Assembly: GCF_000003855.2 (NCBI RefSeq)
Contig: NW_003101670.1
Coordinates: 334,841-398,840, forward strand
Direction of reading: 5' to 3'
Source: Blastomyces gilchristii SLH14081
Taxonomy: Eukaryota > Ascomycota > Eurotiomycetes > Onygenales > Ajellomycetaceae
Length of the DNA: 64,000 bases
Position 1 is the stretch's first letter, and every line of letters begins with the position of its first letter. This document shows positions 33,336-45,690 of the stretch, piece by piece. Both the position numbers and the translations under genes were made by a program. The notes below the pieces were generated by a model. That model saw only the letters and a list, made by a program, of their open reading frames with translations. It did no database searches and was not told where the DNA came from.

Positions 33336-34544
33336 CTAACGTAGTCGTTCTAATACCTTAATGAGATCCGCCGAAACTCCCATGGCAGTAACAGCACCAC
33401 CAGCTCCAGCACCCTGGATAATCAACGGGTTCTTCCCATATCTTTCCGTATAGAAACTAATAATATTGTCACTCCCCTTCAGGCCCGCAATGGCACTGTC
33501 CTTGTCAAACTTTTCCAGCCCAACCTTAACAGCGTTGCCCGCAACATCCACGCTGCCAACATATCTCACAACTTTCCCTTCGACCTCCGCTTTCTCCTTG
33601 ATCGCCTCCATCCGATCATCGAATTCAGGAAGACGCTGCATAAATTCCTCAGCACTAGAGACCCCCTCAAGTTCTGCGGGAATCAAGCTCTCAATCGGGA
33701 AAGATTCGGGGCTCTGAACCTCTAGGCCGGCAATCCGGGCTAGGATGGTTAGTTTCCTCGCGACATCCATGCCATTCAGATCATCTCGGGGGTCTGGCTC
33801 TGTATAACCGAGTTCCTTAGCCTGTGAGACAACCTGGCTCCATTTCTGCACAGTGCTGCCAGATGGAGCCGTCACGGGGGCGAAGTTATTGAATAGGAAA
33901 GAGAGAGTTCCTGAAAATACACCCTCAATGCGGGTGACTCGGTCACCAGTGCTAACGAGATCGCGCAAGGTAGAGATCACCGGCAAGCCGGCGCCGACTG
34001 TGCTTTCGTGGTAGACGAGTGAGGAGGTGCCAGCGGCTGTGTCGAATATGCTTTTCCACGTATCGAAGGAAGAGGAGAATGCTTTCTTGTTTGGGGTTAC
34101 GATGCTAATGCCTTTGCTGAGGAAGAGGGGGTAGGCTTCCGCGATGGTGGGATCTGAAGTGTTATCGACCAGCACGGCGCGACCGGGAGCCTGGGACATG
34201 TAATCAGCTATCTGCTCTGGCTCCCAGGCTCCAGATTTGGTAAAGGGAGAGGAAGCTGAGAAAGCAGATTGCCAATTGTCGGGATCAATCGCGGGGGAGT
34301 AACATGTGGAGGGCGAAGTGGCTGTCACTGAAGAGCGGGCAAGCAGGATCAGAGGTGGCGCATTGGGGAGACGGGATAATTGAGTGAGGAAATGGGATCC
34401 GACGCCGCCAACCCCTGTGTAAGAAGGTATTTGTTAGTTAGTTAAGGAATTTTTTTTTTTTTTTTTCTCGGTATGGATGGATTGCATTTTATGTTTTCAG
34501 ATGAGCTTACCGATGACTCCGAGATAGATAGCTTTGCTTGTCAT
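33336..34544 (-). CDS. HOM6: homoserine dehydrogenase
   Basis: Two exons on the minus strand, 34544-34511 and 34414-33336, 370 residues, the usual fungal length. It catalyses the NAD(P)-dependent reduction of aspartate semialdehyde to homoserine, the branch point to threonine and methionine/isoleucine, in the cytosol. The junction codon G|GG lies inside the dinucleotide-binding loop GVIGVGGVGSHF at residues 9-20. Further family marks are VDNTSDP, TPNKKAF, HESTVGAGLPVISTLRDL, EGVFSGTLSFLFN, and the substrate/catalytic block GYTEPDPRDDLNGMDVARKL. The end GKNPLIIQGAGAGGAVTAMGV is also typical. It is transcribed away from the CCDC174-like gene at 34906. Fungal homoserine dehydrogenase has no animal counterpart. 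Confidence 0.96.
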
Positions 34545-34905
34545 GATGGATTCAATTGGAGTATAGTTCATAAACCAGTTATTAGTAGCAATTGAAATAT
34601 CCAAACCTGGGATTCTAAAATAGTGTCTAGTTATCTGGAATTTACTCCCTTTTATGTAGACAGCTGTGGTGTAAATTGTTGATGTTGAAGTGGGAGGTTG
34701 CGGGGCAAAAAGACTTCGCCCGCAGCAATCACGTCAGCCGCCGCCGAGCTATCTATCAACTAAGCTTCTATTCATAGCCACACCTTCATATTCAGCTCAC
34801 CCCTACAGCTCAACTATAGCTCGTGGGTGCGGCCTATGGCCCGTCTACATATTCTTTCCTGTCGAGAACAGCTCAACTGAGCGATAACCCGCCTTTACTA
34901 GAGTT
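34545..34905. promoter_or_regulatory. divergent promoter region, HOM6 / CCDC174-like
   Basis: 361 bases lie between the two start codons, which face away from each other, so both promoters must lie here. No TATA or binding site can be named with confidence. Confidence 0.55.
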
Positions 34906-36120
34906 ATGCCGACAGATTCTCAATCGCTGTACGGCATTCGCCGCCCCAAATCCACCGCGTCGCAAAAAGACCTCACATCCTCCTCCACTCTAGCCTTCAC
35001 CACTCATCTCTCCGCCCTAATATCGAAAGAATCAAACCCCTCTACATCGTCTTCCGCTACGCAACCCACCAAAGGTCGCCCCCGACCGTCCCGCTCAAAA
35101 CCAGATATCTTCACCATCCACAACAAGAACGCACACAAACGCGCCGCAGCAGATGTCTCCGGGGACTCACCACATGTCATTCACCAAGTCCACAAACGAG
35201 GAGCAGACATTGGTAATATTGACGATGCGACACTCCAACGCTCTAAACGAAGACTGGCCGAAAAGGCTAAACTATACGAGGATTTGAAGAAAGGCGAGCA
35301 TCTGGTGGATAGCAGCGATGAGGAGGAAGATCAAACTGCCTTGAGAAACCCAGCAGTGCATGCAACGAGGCGGGCTGAAAGCAACAGTCTAGTCGATTTT
35401 GATCGCAAGTGGGCGGAGGAGGAGGCGATAAGGGCACGGAGGGCACGAGGCTCAGCTTCCCCATCTGGTTCGGATAGGGACGCCGACAACGACGACCGCG
35501 AGAAGGAGGATGTTTTACTTGTCGACTACGTTGATGAATTTGGTCGCTCGCGTCGAGGTACCCGCGCAGAAGCCGCGGAGGCAGCTCTACAACGACGCAG
35601 TGCGCCACTGCCGCGGACTGCAGCTGATGAAGATGGTGGTGGGCTGGACAGCGACATTACACACCCCACCAACTACAACATCCTCCCATCAGCCAAACCA
35701 AAGCGCCCTACGAACCTCATCTACGGCTCCACGGTCCAATCTGCAGCTTTCAATCCGGACGCAAACATTGCCGCGCGCATGGAGCATATTGCAAAAAAGC
35801 GGGATCGCACCCCGACCCCTCCCCCAGAAACTCACTACGATGCAGCAGCAGAAGTCCGCACGCGGGGCACGGGGTTCTATGCATTTTCTAAAGATCAGGC
35901 GGCACGCAAAGAGGAGATGGAGGAGTTGTTAAAAGCGAGGAAGGAAACTTTGGGCGAGCGGGATGCGGCTACGAAGAAGGAGAGTGCTAGGGAGAAGGCA
36001 AAGGATGAGAGACGGAGGAAGATCGAGGAGCTTAGGTCGAAGAGGAGGGCTGAAGAGTTTTTGAATGGGCTGGGTGATTTAGAAGGTATAGGCGGTGATA
36101 TCGGGAAGGGTGAAAGATAA
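34906..36120 (+). CDS. CCDC174-like (DUF4078) coiled-coil protein
   Basis: Single exon, 404 residues. The N-terminal MPTDSQSLYGIRRPK and Ser/Thr-rich stretch is followed by a charged region with LQRSKRRLAEKAKLYEDLKKGEH, SLVDFDRKWAEEE, and DVLLVDYVDEFGRSRRGTR. These match the order of the CCDC174/DUF4078 family: a tyrosine-containing acidic block, then a block with TGFYAFSKDQAAR. The C-terminal 80 residues are Lys/Glu/Arg-rich coiled coil. Animal CCDC174 is nuclear and linked to the exon-junction/spliceosome machinery; in fungi the role is uncharacterised. No membrane segment. Confidence 0.8.
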   Translation: MPTDSQSLYGIRRPKSTASQKDLTSSSTLAFTTHLSALISKESNPSTSSSATQPTKGRPRPSRSKPDIFTIHNKNAHKRAAADVSGDSPHVIHQVHKRGADIGNIDDATLQRSKRRLAEKAKLYEDLKKGEHLVDSSDEEEDQTALRNPAVHATRRAESNSLVDFDRKWAEEEAIRARRARGSASPSGSDRDADNDDREKEDVLLVDYVDEFGRSRRGTRAEAAEAALQRRSAPLPRTAADEDGGGLDSDITHPTNYNILPSAKPKRPTNLIYGSTVQSAAFNPDANIAARMEHIAKKRDRTPTPPPETHYDAAAEVRTRGTGFYAFSKDQAARKEEMEELLKARKETLGERDAATKKESAREKAKDERRRKIEELRSKRRAEEFLNGLGDLEGIGGDIGKGER

Positions 36121-37225
36121 ACGATATGTTGTGCATGCTTAGGGCTCATCTATTCATAGTTATGTTCTTGCACCTGTTTCTGTTTGAGTTGGATATACCC
36201 CAAGGATACGGTTTGCGGGCGTTTGAAAGCACTTTTTAATGGGAAATTATTGAAAAAAATTAATTACTGAAGCAGCCATGCATAGCCAAATTGGATTAGG
36301 TCAATATAAGAATAAACATATTTCAAATATATGATTGCTCTCCCATAACATAATCGATATCATCCACCTTCTATATACCAATAAATGTATGAAACAGAAC
36401 AAAGGAAAATGGACAGTGACTTCATGCCGCTAAAAAGCAAATGAAAACAGCGCCCAAAACCAATAAATAACGAATAGGAATCGTACCTCGCTGTGGTCAT
36501 TTCGCCTGACGCCGCATCTCTTTCCGGGCGGAGTAGATCAACAGGAGCAATAACTAGCGGGCATAAGTAAGTCCTGAAATGAGGAGATATGTCAATATGG
36601 AAATGCAGATGAGTTAAATGCAGACATTAATCCTATATATATATTTCACTTCTCGTCATTCCTTTCCCAGAGGAACAGGAAGTGTGGCGGAAGAGGCATT
36701 CACCGTAGCCTTCTTGCCAGGGCGCTAGATAGCTCTATGGAGTATCAGCGGATCAGTGTTTTTGCAAATAAAAAAACAATGGAACGTATAAAGGGATGAC
36801 TAACGGGAACAAACGTCGTCGCTCCTTTCTTGTCTTCTCAATCACGTCTGCTAGACAGGATTCACGACGTCGCTATGTTCGGGTTGTCTTCTTCGGGTAG
36901 AAAGGACACATATGATTGTTTTACCTGTGACGGCCTAGGCTCTCGGATCGATAATCCAAAGACCATAGCTTTTCCCACGGTCTCGGCTTTGATGTGCGCT
37001 TGCTCGGTGACGAAAGAGGAGAAGAGGGTGCGACGTTAGCACCACCGTTGCGGTGTGTATTGGGAGTTCGAGATTGAGAACCAGCTCTGTCCCGCGATGT
37101 ACCCTATTTTTCGGGATAAAAGGAGAAGATAAAACAAAAAAATCATCAGCCGACAAACAAACATGTTTTTCATCATTTCCATAAAATAAAAATTTATATA
37201 TAAGGCTCATAAATATTTTATATTT
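36121..37225. other. intergenic with unresolved minus-strand coding signals
   Basis: Between the convergent CCDC174-like gene and ATG11. On the minus strand 37107-36925 is open (TSRDRAGSQSRTPNTHRNGG ... KPRPWEKLWSLDYRSESLGRHR) between an ATAG acceptor-like and a GTAAAA donor-like site. Further left, a short segment ends in KKATVNASSATLPVPLGKE and a stop, and near 36500-36560 another ends LIYSARKEMRRQAK and a stop. These may be exons of one or two small minus-strand genes, or alternative 3' exons, but no start codon could be placed. Confidence 0.3.
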
Positions 37226-40200
37226 TCATTCTCCGTTTGAAGGACCCAATAAAAGATCTCTGCGAACCTCGTCGAAAATAGGTGCCTCCGCCCTCCGTTC
37301 CTGCGCACCTGAATCCCCCGCTGCTGGCAACACATTATCTCCTGCAGACTCTGCGGCTTGCAGTGTAGGCACCGGCGTGCCTATCTTCGATGCTGAGCTG
37401 TTCCGTCGGCTATCGAGGCTCTTCGTCAATGTTTTCGTTGCTCCTCCACCGTTAGTTGGTCGTTTTAAACGGATACTCCCTTTAGCATCCACATGCGCTG
37501 ATGCAACGGTGCTTTTAGCTAGCCCCGGCGTGCTTGGAGCCCCAGGTTTCTCTTCTGACGCATCAAGTAGATACCATCGCAGACCGTCCGAGAGCTCGAA
37601 AGGATTATCATCATCAATTGAGGCACCATCGCTTGCTTCCCCGATGGAACGACGGTCCGGATTTGTGCCATTCATAGACTTGGAAAGATCCACCACTTTC
37701 TCTTCGATCTTTGAGATCCGCGCAAGTAGCCAGTCACGAGTATGTAATTTATGCACTTCTTGCTCTCGAAGGAAGTAGTGGGGAGCGCCAACATTGAATG
37801 CGGCCCACGATCGGATGGCCTGGTTGCGAGTTGGCAAGAACAGCGCTAGATCCCCTTCCTTGAACGATCGATATGCAATCTTTTCGTGAGATTCACTCTG
37901 GAAACGGTGTGACTTTTCCCGATACCCACGAGCTTCCTTTTGCCATTTACGTGCTAAGGTTTCGATATCCTTCACGCGCTTGACTACCGCTTCGCCGAAT
38001 AACTCCACGCTAAATTCATTTATTGCGGTGATGAACGCGGTGTAATTTGACTGTTCCTCCTCCCGATCGTTCGTATTAACCCTCTCTAACAGTTTCGGGT
38101 CATGAATCATTGGAGTAGCCAATGGAGACTTGACGCTTTCTCCGAGCAATGAACTATTGTTGTTGACCTTAGACGCTCGATGGATGACCATGCTGTTATC
38201 TTGGCGAATGACTGTGAAACCAAGCTGTTGAAGTATCCGGTTGAGCTGCTCAACATGGGAGAATAGTTTTTCGGAGAGCTCTTTAACCCAGCTTTCCTTT
38301 ATGCTAAGCAGTGAATCGTTACGCTCTCCGGTGGTTTCCAGCATTTCGACCTTCTTTTGCCACGTACGAATATCATCTTCGAAACCTTGCGCACGAGATT
38401 CCTCAACGGCGAGCTTTTCGGTCAAGGTAGCAACTTTGCGCTCCTCCTCCGCAACTCGTTCTTTCAGGGCCTCTGAACCGGTCTCCCCAGCGGAGAATTT
38501 AGACCTCAGTGTGCTGAGCTGCTTACGCTCATCCTCCAGTTCCGTTCTGACCGCTGAGAGTTTTATCGTTTCCTCGCTCAGCATCTTTCGCAGTTTGGAT
38601 CGTTCCGATTCTTCAGCCGCGAGTCTTGCCCTCAGCCCGTCAGTTTCAGCTTCCATTCGTTCTACTTTCTCCAACAAGCACTTGTTTTCTTCACTGGCTT
38701 TAGCAAATGCTTCATCAGCGCCTTTGGAGTGGATAGCCAGTCCTTCCGACAGGACTTCAATTGCTCTAATAAGAGAAGATAAACCGCCAGGGGCAGAACC
38801 ACCTGGAGATAAATGCGCGTGAGTGGTTTGTAGAGCGTTTACGTAGTCTCGTTGAGTTCGATCAACCTCTTCAAGTTTCGCTTTTAGCGATGTATTCTGG
38901 GCGTTGGCCTTTTCGCTAGCCTCCCGGAAAGCCTGGACCTGAGTCGTGAGAGTGGCTATCTCCTTGGAGGTATCGTTTCGCAGGTTATCGAGTTCTGTCT
39001 GTAGAGCGGTTATTTGTTCATCAGCAACAAGCTTCTCGTGCTCCCGGGCATCCATCACTCTATCCAGCTCCTCTTCAGTTTCTTCAAGCTTGATTTTGAT
39101 CGATTTCGCCTCCGATTCTAGGAACCTCCTTTCATCTTCAAATTCCCGCTGCTGCGCCTCCAAGTTTTCCATTAAATCTTTCTTGGTAGATTGGGCCTCT
39201 TGTATTTTATCACTACTGGACTGGCGGTCCAAATGTGCTTCCTTCTGGAGTCTGGACACATTTTCTTTCTCTGCAACCAGTTCGGCCTCCAGACTAACAA
39301 TACGTTGCACCAAAGCCTTGTCTTCCGGAGTCTGGTTTGACGACATACGCCGGGAGGATACAGATGACCTTCTTGAGAGTGTATCTGGGCGAGGGGAGGC
39401 TGGGGAAATAGGGATATCAGAACCAAAATTTGCGCTGACAGGTCGGCTCATCTGGCTTTGTCGATGGAGAAGGTCTTCTAATTTTCGAATACGACTCTCC
39501 GAACCTTTTAGCCTGTCCTCGAGCTTTGTCTTTTCATCCTTCAAGCTCCGAACCATATCATCCCCGCGGTTAAGAAACGAACTTCTGCCGATATCAAAAA
39601 CGCTTCCATGTTTAAATGCCTTTGCTTTTCGTCTCTGCTGTCGGGTAGGTGCGTCCAAATCTTTCAATAGCTGTGTTAACTCCTGAACGGCAGAGTTGGT
39701 ATCAGGCTTTGTTTTTAGCTCTTCGATGTAAGCTTCGACTTCCTTGCGAGAAACTTCAGGCCATTCAGGCTGCTGACCGCCCTGCAAGTTGATCTCTATA
39801 CCAGGGGTGGCGTCTTCGGGCAATGAGACAAAGGAGCCTATATTTTTAATCCATTTTTTCCGTCGACGTTGCTCTTCATCTCGAAAGACTGCTAATTCTT
39901 CAGCGATACTAAGAGAATCATTTTTCATTTTGTCACTCCATTCACGGCGGCGGACAGCCTCAATGAGAACCGACCCATAAAGGAGAGGCAATTGGGAAGC
40001 CTTGTATAGGGTTTCGAAGGCATCTCCTTCAACATCCAAATTAGATAGCTCTGTTTGGATGCCAGCTAATCGAGATTCTATTTTGGAGATTTTCTGCATA
40101 CGACTAACAGCAGCCTTCATCGCCAAGTTCCGTTGTTTTATGGAGTGCTCTAAGGCAGTCTGTATTTCCAACCCCATCTCCAACATAGAGGGTAGGAGAT

Positions 40201-41304
40201 CTTTTGTATGATTCAACGCCATCCGTGATACACTCGATAACGTCTTCTGGGTGTTTGGAAGAGCCAGAACATGTTCGTAATCAGAACTTATTTTCTTGGC
40301 GATTGTCTCGATCTCCTCAAGTAGGCTACTTGCATTTTCTTGAGGTGATGGATGGGACGCCTCAACAAGCGACTCCGTTTCCGAAGCCACCTCATGGACG
40401 GCTTTCTCAATCTCATCCATGCGGCAGGCAAAACGCTGAGAAACAGTCGACACTTGGGATGCAGCACTTTTGACCCGATCCACATCGATATAGTCTTGCA
40501 AAGTGCCGGTTTGACGCTCTTTCGCTTTCTTCGGGGTTGATGGCCGTCGTAGGAACGTGAAGTCTTTATTCGCAGGGGTAGCTTCGATATTCGTCAGTAC
40601 ACTCCGCCAGCTATCCAGAGCCAACTGTTGTTCCTTCAATAGATCATTCGCCCATGACTGGGCTTCCTGGAACTTGTGCTCTAGGTTTCCAACATGCGAT
40701 TTCAGGTTCTCCAAGGCAACGTCGACTGCTCGGTTGATAACGTGGGTGTGTTCGATCTGGTTATCTGTAGCTCTGCTGATTGGAGCGCATTGTGCCGCCA
40801 GATTTAGAGCCCATGCCCTTCGAGCCATGTAGAGATTCCTCCATGCTTGTAAGTTATTCTGGTCCGCGAGCGTATCGGGAGGGTTTTCCGGGATAAAACG
40901 TTCGGGTGGCGCGATCTCGCGGAGATCTCTAACAGTTCCATCACTTATATAGAGCCGATCGTAAACAAATATTTCGTTCTATTGCAGTTAGCTAAAAGCG
41001 TATTTGTCAGGTTGTCTATAGAGGATTGCGGTTTTACTTACCTCCGTCGCGAGCGTCTGAGGCCGAACATTCCTCCCACGAGCAGTCATCAATATCTGCC
41101 GCTGAGCCGGTATTGAAACCTTTCGGGAGATCCATGTTCGCAAGGCATCCGGTCTATTGAGAATGGTATTAGTTCCTGGACCTATTTCCCAAATATTGAT
41201 TATATATCAGTCAATAGCAGAGGGATAAAACCATACGAGGCAAATGAAACAGGATCAGCCAGCAGCTGCTCGCCCGTATGAGCGATGTAGATGTGCAACG
41301 ACAT
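37226..41304 (-). CDS. ATG11: autophagy-related protein 11 (Atg11)
   Basis: Three exons on the minus strand: 41304-41237, 41153-41042, 40978-37226, about 1310 residues. Phase is right at both junctions. Atg11 is the scaffold for selective autophagy: it links cargo receptors to the autophagy machinery at the phagophore assembly site and vacuole. The N-terminus MSLHIYIAHTGEQLLADP and IFVYDRLYISDG form the ubiquitin-like start shared with Atg11/FIP200. Very long coiled coils follow (about residues 520-960). The C-terminal Atg11 domain carries YRSFKEGDLALFLPTRN, AWAAFNVGAPHYFLRE and WLLARISKIEEKVVDL, ending in an NPFELSDGLRWYLL block. The length is normal for filamentous ascomycetes. Confidence 0.93.
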
Positions 41305-41810
41305 TCCCCCTTCCAAAGCCACTCAAACAGCCCTCAGAGGGATAGCAGTCAGTAGGCGGAATAAAGGGAGATCATCGACGAAGGGAGAGCTGAGATATTG
41401 AGCAGTTTGGGAGTTCAGGTATCCAAATTGCTATTTTTGAACGCTACCTGAGGTCTCCATCTAGATCACATCACATCCTTAGTTTTCTGGAAGTGGTTCT
41501 TCAGTCGCCGGCAAAGGTGTGGACCACGGTCTAGCCGTTTTCGGCTCTTGGACCAACAACTTGGAACCCGCCCCGGCAACCGCCGTAAATTTTTAAACCA
41601 CAAGAGCCAAAAAAACCCGCCGGCGCGTCTGTCAGGTGTCAGTTGATCGCTTGAACGACGACGCCTGACAGGACTTGGTGGAAAAAGGGGCCTGTGATTC
41701 TCGCAGAATAAAACTATTAACTGGTTAAAATAGCCAGTTTCGCGCATTCTTCTGTCCCATCACAAGATGCACCACTTGCACAACTGACAACTGACTCTAC
41801 TCCGCCCGCA
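41305..41810. promoter_or_regulatory. divergent promoter region, ATG11 / CENP-H-like
   Basis: 506 bases between divergently oriented start codons. No coding frame is supported and no specific site is recognised. Confidence 0.5.
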
Positions 41811-42752
41811 ATGGCACCGGGAGACGAGGTGCCCGCTAGGCCACACACCCAGCTAGAACCTCATGAAGCGACATTGCTGGAACTCGCTGGAACTACGAGT
41901 GCACGGGATATCGTATCGCTGTCCCGCAAGGAATTACAAGTCTTAGAATTATATGACCGCATCCAGGAACAGGAGCTAGAGACGGCCCTATTATCACAAG
42001 GTATTTGTTTTTATACTTAAACCCAAGGAGCTCTTTATCATCCGATCAAACGGTATATTGACATATAAAACCCTATAGACTATACTGGACCAGCATTAAA
42101 CGATGACGATATTGATATTGAGGAACAGCTGGCAACAGCAGAACGCGAGTTGCTCGAGGCTCGATCCACATACTCCGTCAAGAGGAAAGCTATTGAGGCA
42201 GTTCTGATGGCGGACCCAAGCATCCAATCAGTCCACGCCGTATCCGGCTCTCCCGCGGAGAGGTATGCGCCTCTCTCTCCATATACCTTCCCAAGTATAT
42301 TTTATTTGGCTCTCTATGTGATATGGCTTCTCAACTCTCCCTTCCTATATTTATTATACAGAGCCCTTCTACACCTGATCAACCGCCGTGATCTCCTATC
42401 ACTCATCTACACGAACCTCTCCCGTGCCCACGCGTCATGCACACAGTCGCTCTCCACCGCAAAAGTGGACAGTATACACAGCACCGCAAAGAACCAGAAA
42501 CTAGTGCAAACCCTTCTCGGGCTCACGAGTGCGCAGACGTCCTGGAGAGAAGGGATAACGGACCAGAAGCTTAGATCTCAATTGGAAACGCTGGAGAAGG
42601 AGACTAAGGCCGAGAAAGCGAACTGGGTAACTATCAAACGCATCGTCAGCGCTGCTATTGTCGCGAGCGGCGTTGACTGGGCGGCGGATGAACAGCTGCA
42701 CGACCTGGTGGTCGACGATGATGATGATGACGATGTCTTGGATGATACCTGA
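41811..42752 (+). CDS. CENP-H-like kinetochore protein (Mcm16/Fta3 type)
   Basis: Three exons: 41811-42000, 42079-42262 and 42362-42752, 254 residues, phases G|AC and AG|A. The second intron could be read through in frame, but the read-through segment is hydrophobic and T-rich, and both splice sites are consensus. The C-terminal half is coiled coil (QKLVQTLLGLTSAQTSW, QLETLEKETKAEKANWVTIKRIV) and ends in the family mark SAAIVASGVDWAADEQLHDLVVD, followed by an Asp run. CENP-H is an inner-kinetochore (CCAN) subunit that binds CENP-I/K and centromeric chromatin. The assignment rests on this C-terminal block and overall coiled-coil layout. Confidence 0.72.
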
Positions 42753-43689
42753 GTAATCATGCAGCAATTTCCCCCTTTTTTTTTCCTTCCCTTTTTCTGA
42801 CACCACATATCCACCCCTGGAGGATAGCTATTGTCAAAGCGTTACAAGAAAACAACGATTGGTAGTTTGAATTTGTCTCCTATGCTATGTGAAGGAGAGA
42901 ACTCACATCCCGGGGCAGAACACTCTACCCTTAATACGCCACTATGCGACCCCAAAATGGAGTACATTGCATGTGATTAGTTCCCTCTCATATCCGAGTT
43001 CAGTTAACGAGATATATCGTCCTCGCTCATCAGCTCCCACTACTGCCCGTGTCTTCCCTTCCAAGGGGTGCTCCTCTGATATAGGTCACGTGATGATTTA
43101 CAAAACCTCCCCCCGGGCGGCGATTCAAGAGGGGAAAGAAAGCAGGGAGATCGGTTCGTTCGCTTAGTTATTATAATTAGGTTGCGAGAAAGCCATAGAG
43201 CCGCTTGCATTGGACGGATGAAGATAAATGGATTGGGGGTATTAGTTGGAACGACAATAATAGAGTTACCATCAATCGCCCTCACACCTCTCGACAAACA
43301 GAGAACAAGGCCCCAAATATTAATACGAGCTATAGTTCATTTTCTATCCGGGATATGAATTTGTTTGTTCAAGTAAAGGCTAGGCTACGTCACTCTTTTT
43401 ATTTTAAAACCAGTAAGCTGGTCGGTCCAGGGAAGCAAAGCCATTATTTTGCTGGTTTTTCCGTATATGGATCGCCTTCCCATTTCACACAATACCCGCG
43501 AACGGAGGGAGACATGGTTTCTTATCCATATCTGTCTGCCAAGTGAACTCTACCCTGGAGCAGTCCCTTCAGATCAGATCGTGTAGCATGGTGTATTCGC
43601 ATGCCGCTCCTAGGCTGCGTAAGGAGGGGAGTGGCCGTGGTGCAAAACTAAATAAATAAATTCACATTTGAGATTTTTTTTTTCTATTT

Positions 43690-43727
<38 letters not shown>

Positions 43728-44134
43728 ATTATTCATTATAATACTAATAAGATGTCTCGTTTTTACAAGGAGGCGGCTACTGAGTGATATTTTCAACGAG
43801 ATCCGTAAATAAAAAATGGGTACCTTGGAGGTACAACATGTACCTGGTACCTTTGGTTATTGTGTCAGGAGTGCTTTGTTTCAAGTACACGACACCTCCA
43901 GCTTCCGTTGCTGCGCAGGGAAGGTTGGTGGTCAATGGAAGTTCCCATTGCAAAAAACCCCCGTATATTATTAATTAATAAAGCACCCCCCCCTCCTCCA
44001 CCATGCCCCTTGTGGTCCCTCCCCGTGTAAACCGCTTTGGTATGCATCGAACAGGAATGCAGAGGGACGAGGGCAAGCGCAGTGAGGTTGGTTGGGCTGC
44101 GGAAGATGACCGAGTGCACGTGTGGATGCATCCA

Positions 44135-44178
44135 TACCATACATACATACATACATACATACGTACATACATACATAC
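44135..44178. repeat. (CATA)n microsatellite
   Basis: About ten tetranucleotide units with one CGTA variant. Confidence 0.9.
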
Positions 44179-45655
44179 CGTAAGGGTGTAAAATACCATT
44201 GTGTTGTTGTGCTGAGAGTGGAAGGGGGGTGTGTTGCAGCGATCACGCTATGTTGACTGGCCATCTATGTAGCTTCCTGGGCCCGCCTGCCTTGCGTATG
44301 GTATAGTTACATGTAAAAAAAAAATCCACACAGCTTAAATCCGAACTGGAACATATATCGGTATTACCATACGGGTCAACCAACTCTTTCCCCCTCATCA
44401 ACCTCAAGAGCAACCCACAATAGTAAGACCAACCTCGACCCTGTATCGGTATGGTATTGTAACCCCCCTCTTTACCCATGCCCTCTCTGCGGTCCCTGCA
44501 TGTACTCTGGCGGTTTGCTTACCAACATCCAGCGCCGATATCAGCTTCATATGAGCGTCTTGAGTATCTAGAAAAGAACCCTTCAAAAGCCCGGAGAGCG
44601 CGGTATAGGAATATGATTTTCCAGCAACGCAAGCTCAATTTATTGAGATTATGTCGTCCAGGACACTGGGGGAGGGGTACCTGCTGCTGCAGAGAGAGAG
44701 GAGAGATGTTACGAGTATCATATGCTCATGGTTCTGTATGGGGTGCGGTTGTGGTTGATGGATGGTCTGGTCGGTCATACACTAAAGAAGGTTTTTTTTT
44801 TTTTTTTTGATACTGTGCAATCCTTGAATCATACAGCTCAGGAATGAGACAGGATATTACCCCGAATACATTATAAGAAGATAACTAACTGGCTATCTGA
44901 TTTTTTTGGGTGGGCTGGCTGATTGTGCACACGCACATACAGCTCAAGGCGCACATGTTTCTGCCTGGATTACTCTTGTACTGGACAGGTAGGTTACTCT
45001 GTCGTATTTATTTATTCCTCACTGTTGTTGCTTCAACAAAAAAGTACAGAGTGGACTGTACATCACTTTGAATAAAAATCCACCTTCTGGGCTGGCGTGC
45101 CCACAGGAGTGTTTATACTTAGTGATTTTATTGTATCTGATAGATGTATTATTTAGAAATTTTAAATATTGCTCACCTGAGAAAAAAAGCAGGAAAAACA
45201 ATGTGATTCAACCTGATCAACTACCTGTAGTAAGGATAATCAGCACGCACTTAACTGGTGCGTTTATCAGGGTGATCAACCGGAATTGGAAGGAGATTTC
45301 AAACAGACACGCACTTTCAGGGCCTATTACCACGACCGCGCACCTGGGCAACCTGAGCACACGTTATTTCAGTGGGAAATACAGAAGCAGCCCTTGCCTG
45401 ATTCTGCTGGCGGTGCCGTGGTAAGGCAGTGTATGGGTGGTAAACAGCGGTAAAGGGAAGGGAGGTAGGATCGCGGTATTTGGTGGTATGACTGGTATCC
45501 GGCGGTAACATGAGGGTAAATGACAGATGATGCGGGCCCCCCTCCCATTTTTTCCCCTGCGTTTCCTTGGTGCTTTGGTCTCGCCCGGTTTTTTTGCCTC
45601 ACAGCCAGAACAGGTGGTAATGGTTGGTCGTGTCCGTCCTGCCAGCCGCTCTTGT

Positions 45656-45690
45656 CTGCCCTGCCCTGCCCTGCCCTGCCCTGCCCTGCC
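45656..45690. repeat. (CTGCC)7 pentanucleotide repeat
   Basis: Seven perfect CTGCC units followed by a degenerate one. Confidence 0.9.

Noticed and set aside
38241..39686. Two Ser-rich plus-strand frames of 193 and 246 codons
   Set aside because: Both are antisense to the ATG11 coiled coil, whose Glu/Lys/Arg codons read as Ser/Phe on the other strand.
44135..45690. Tandem repeats as a CRISPR array
   Set aside because: The units are 4-5 bases with no spacers, so these are simple microsatellites. The genome is eukaryotic.
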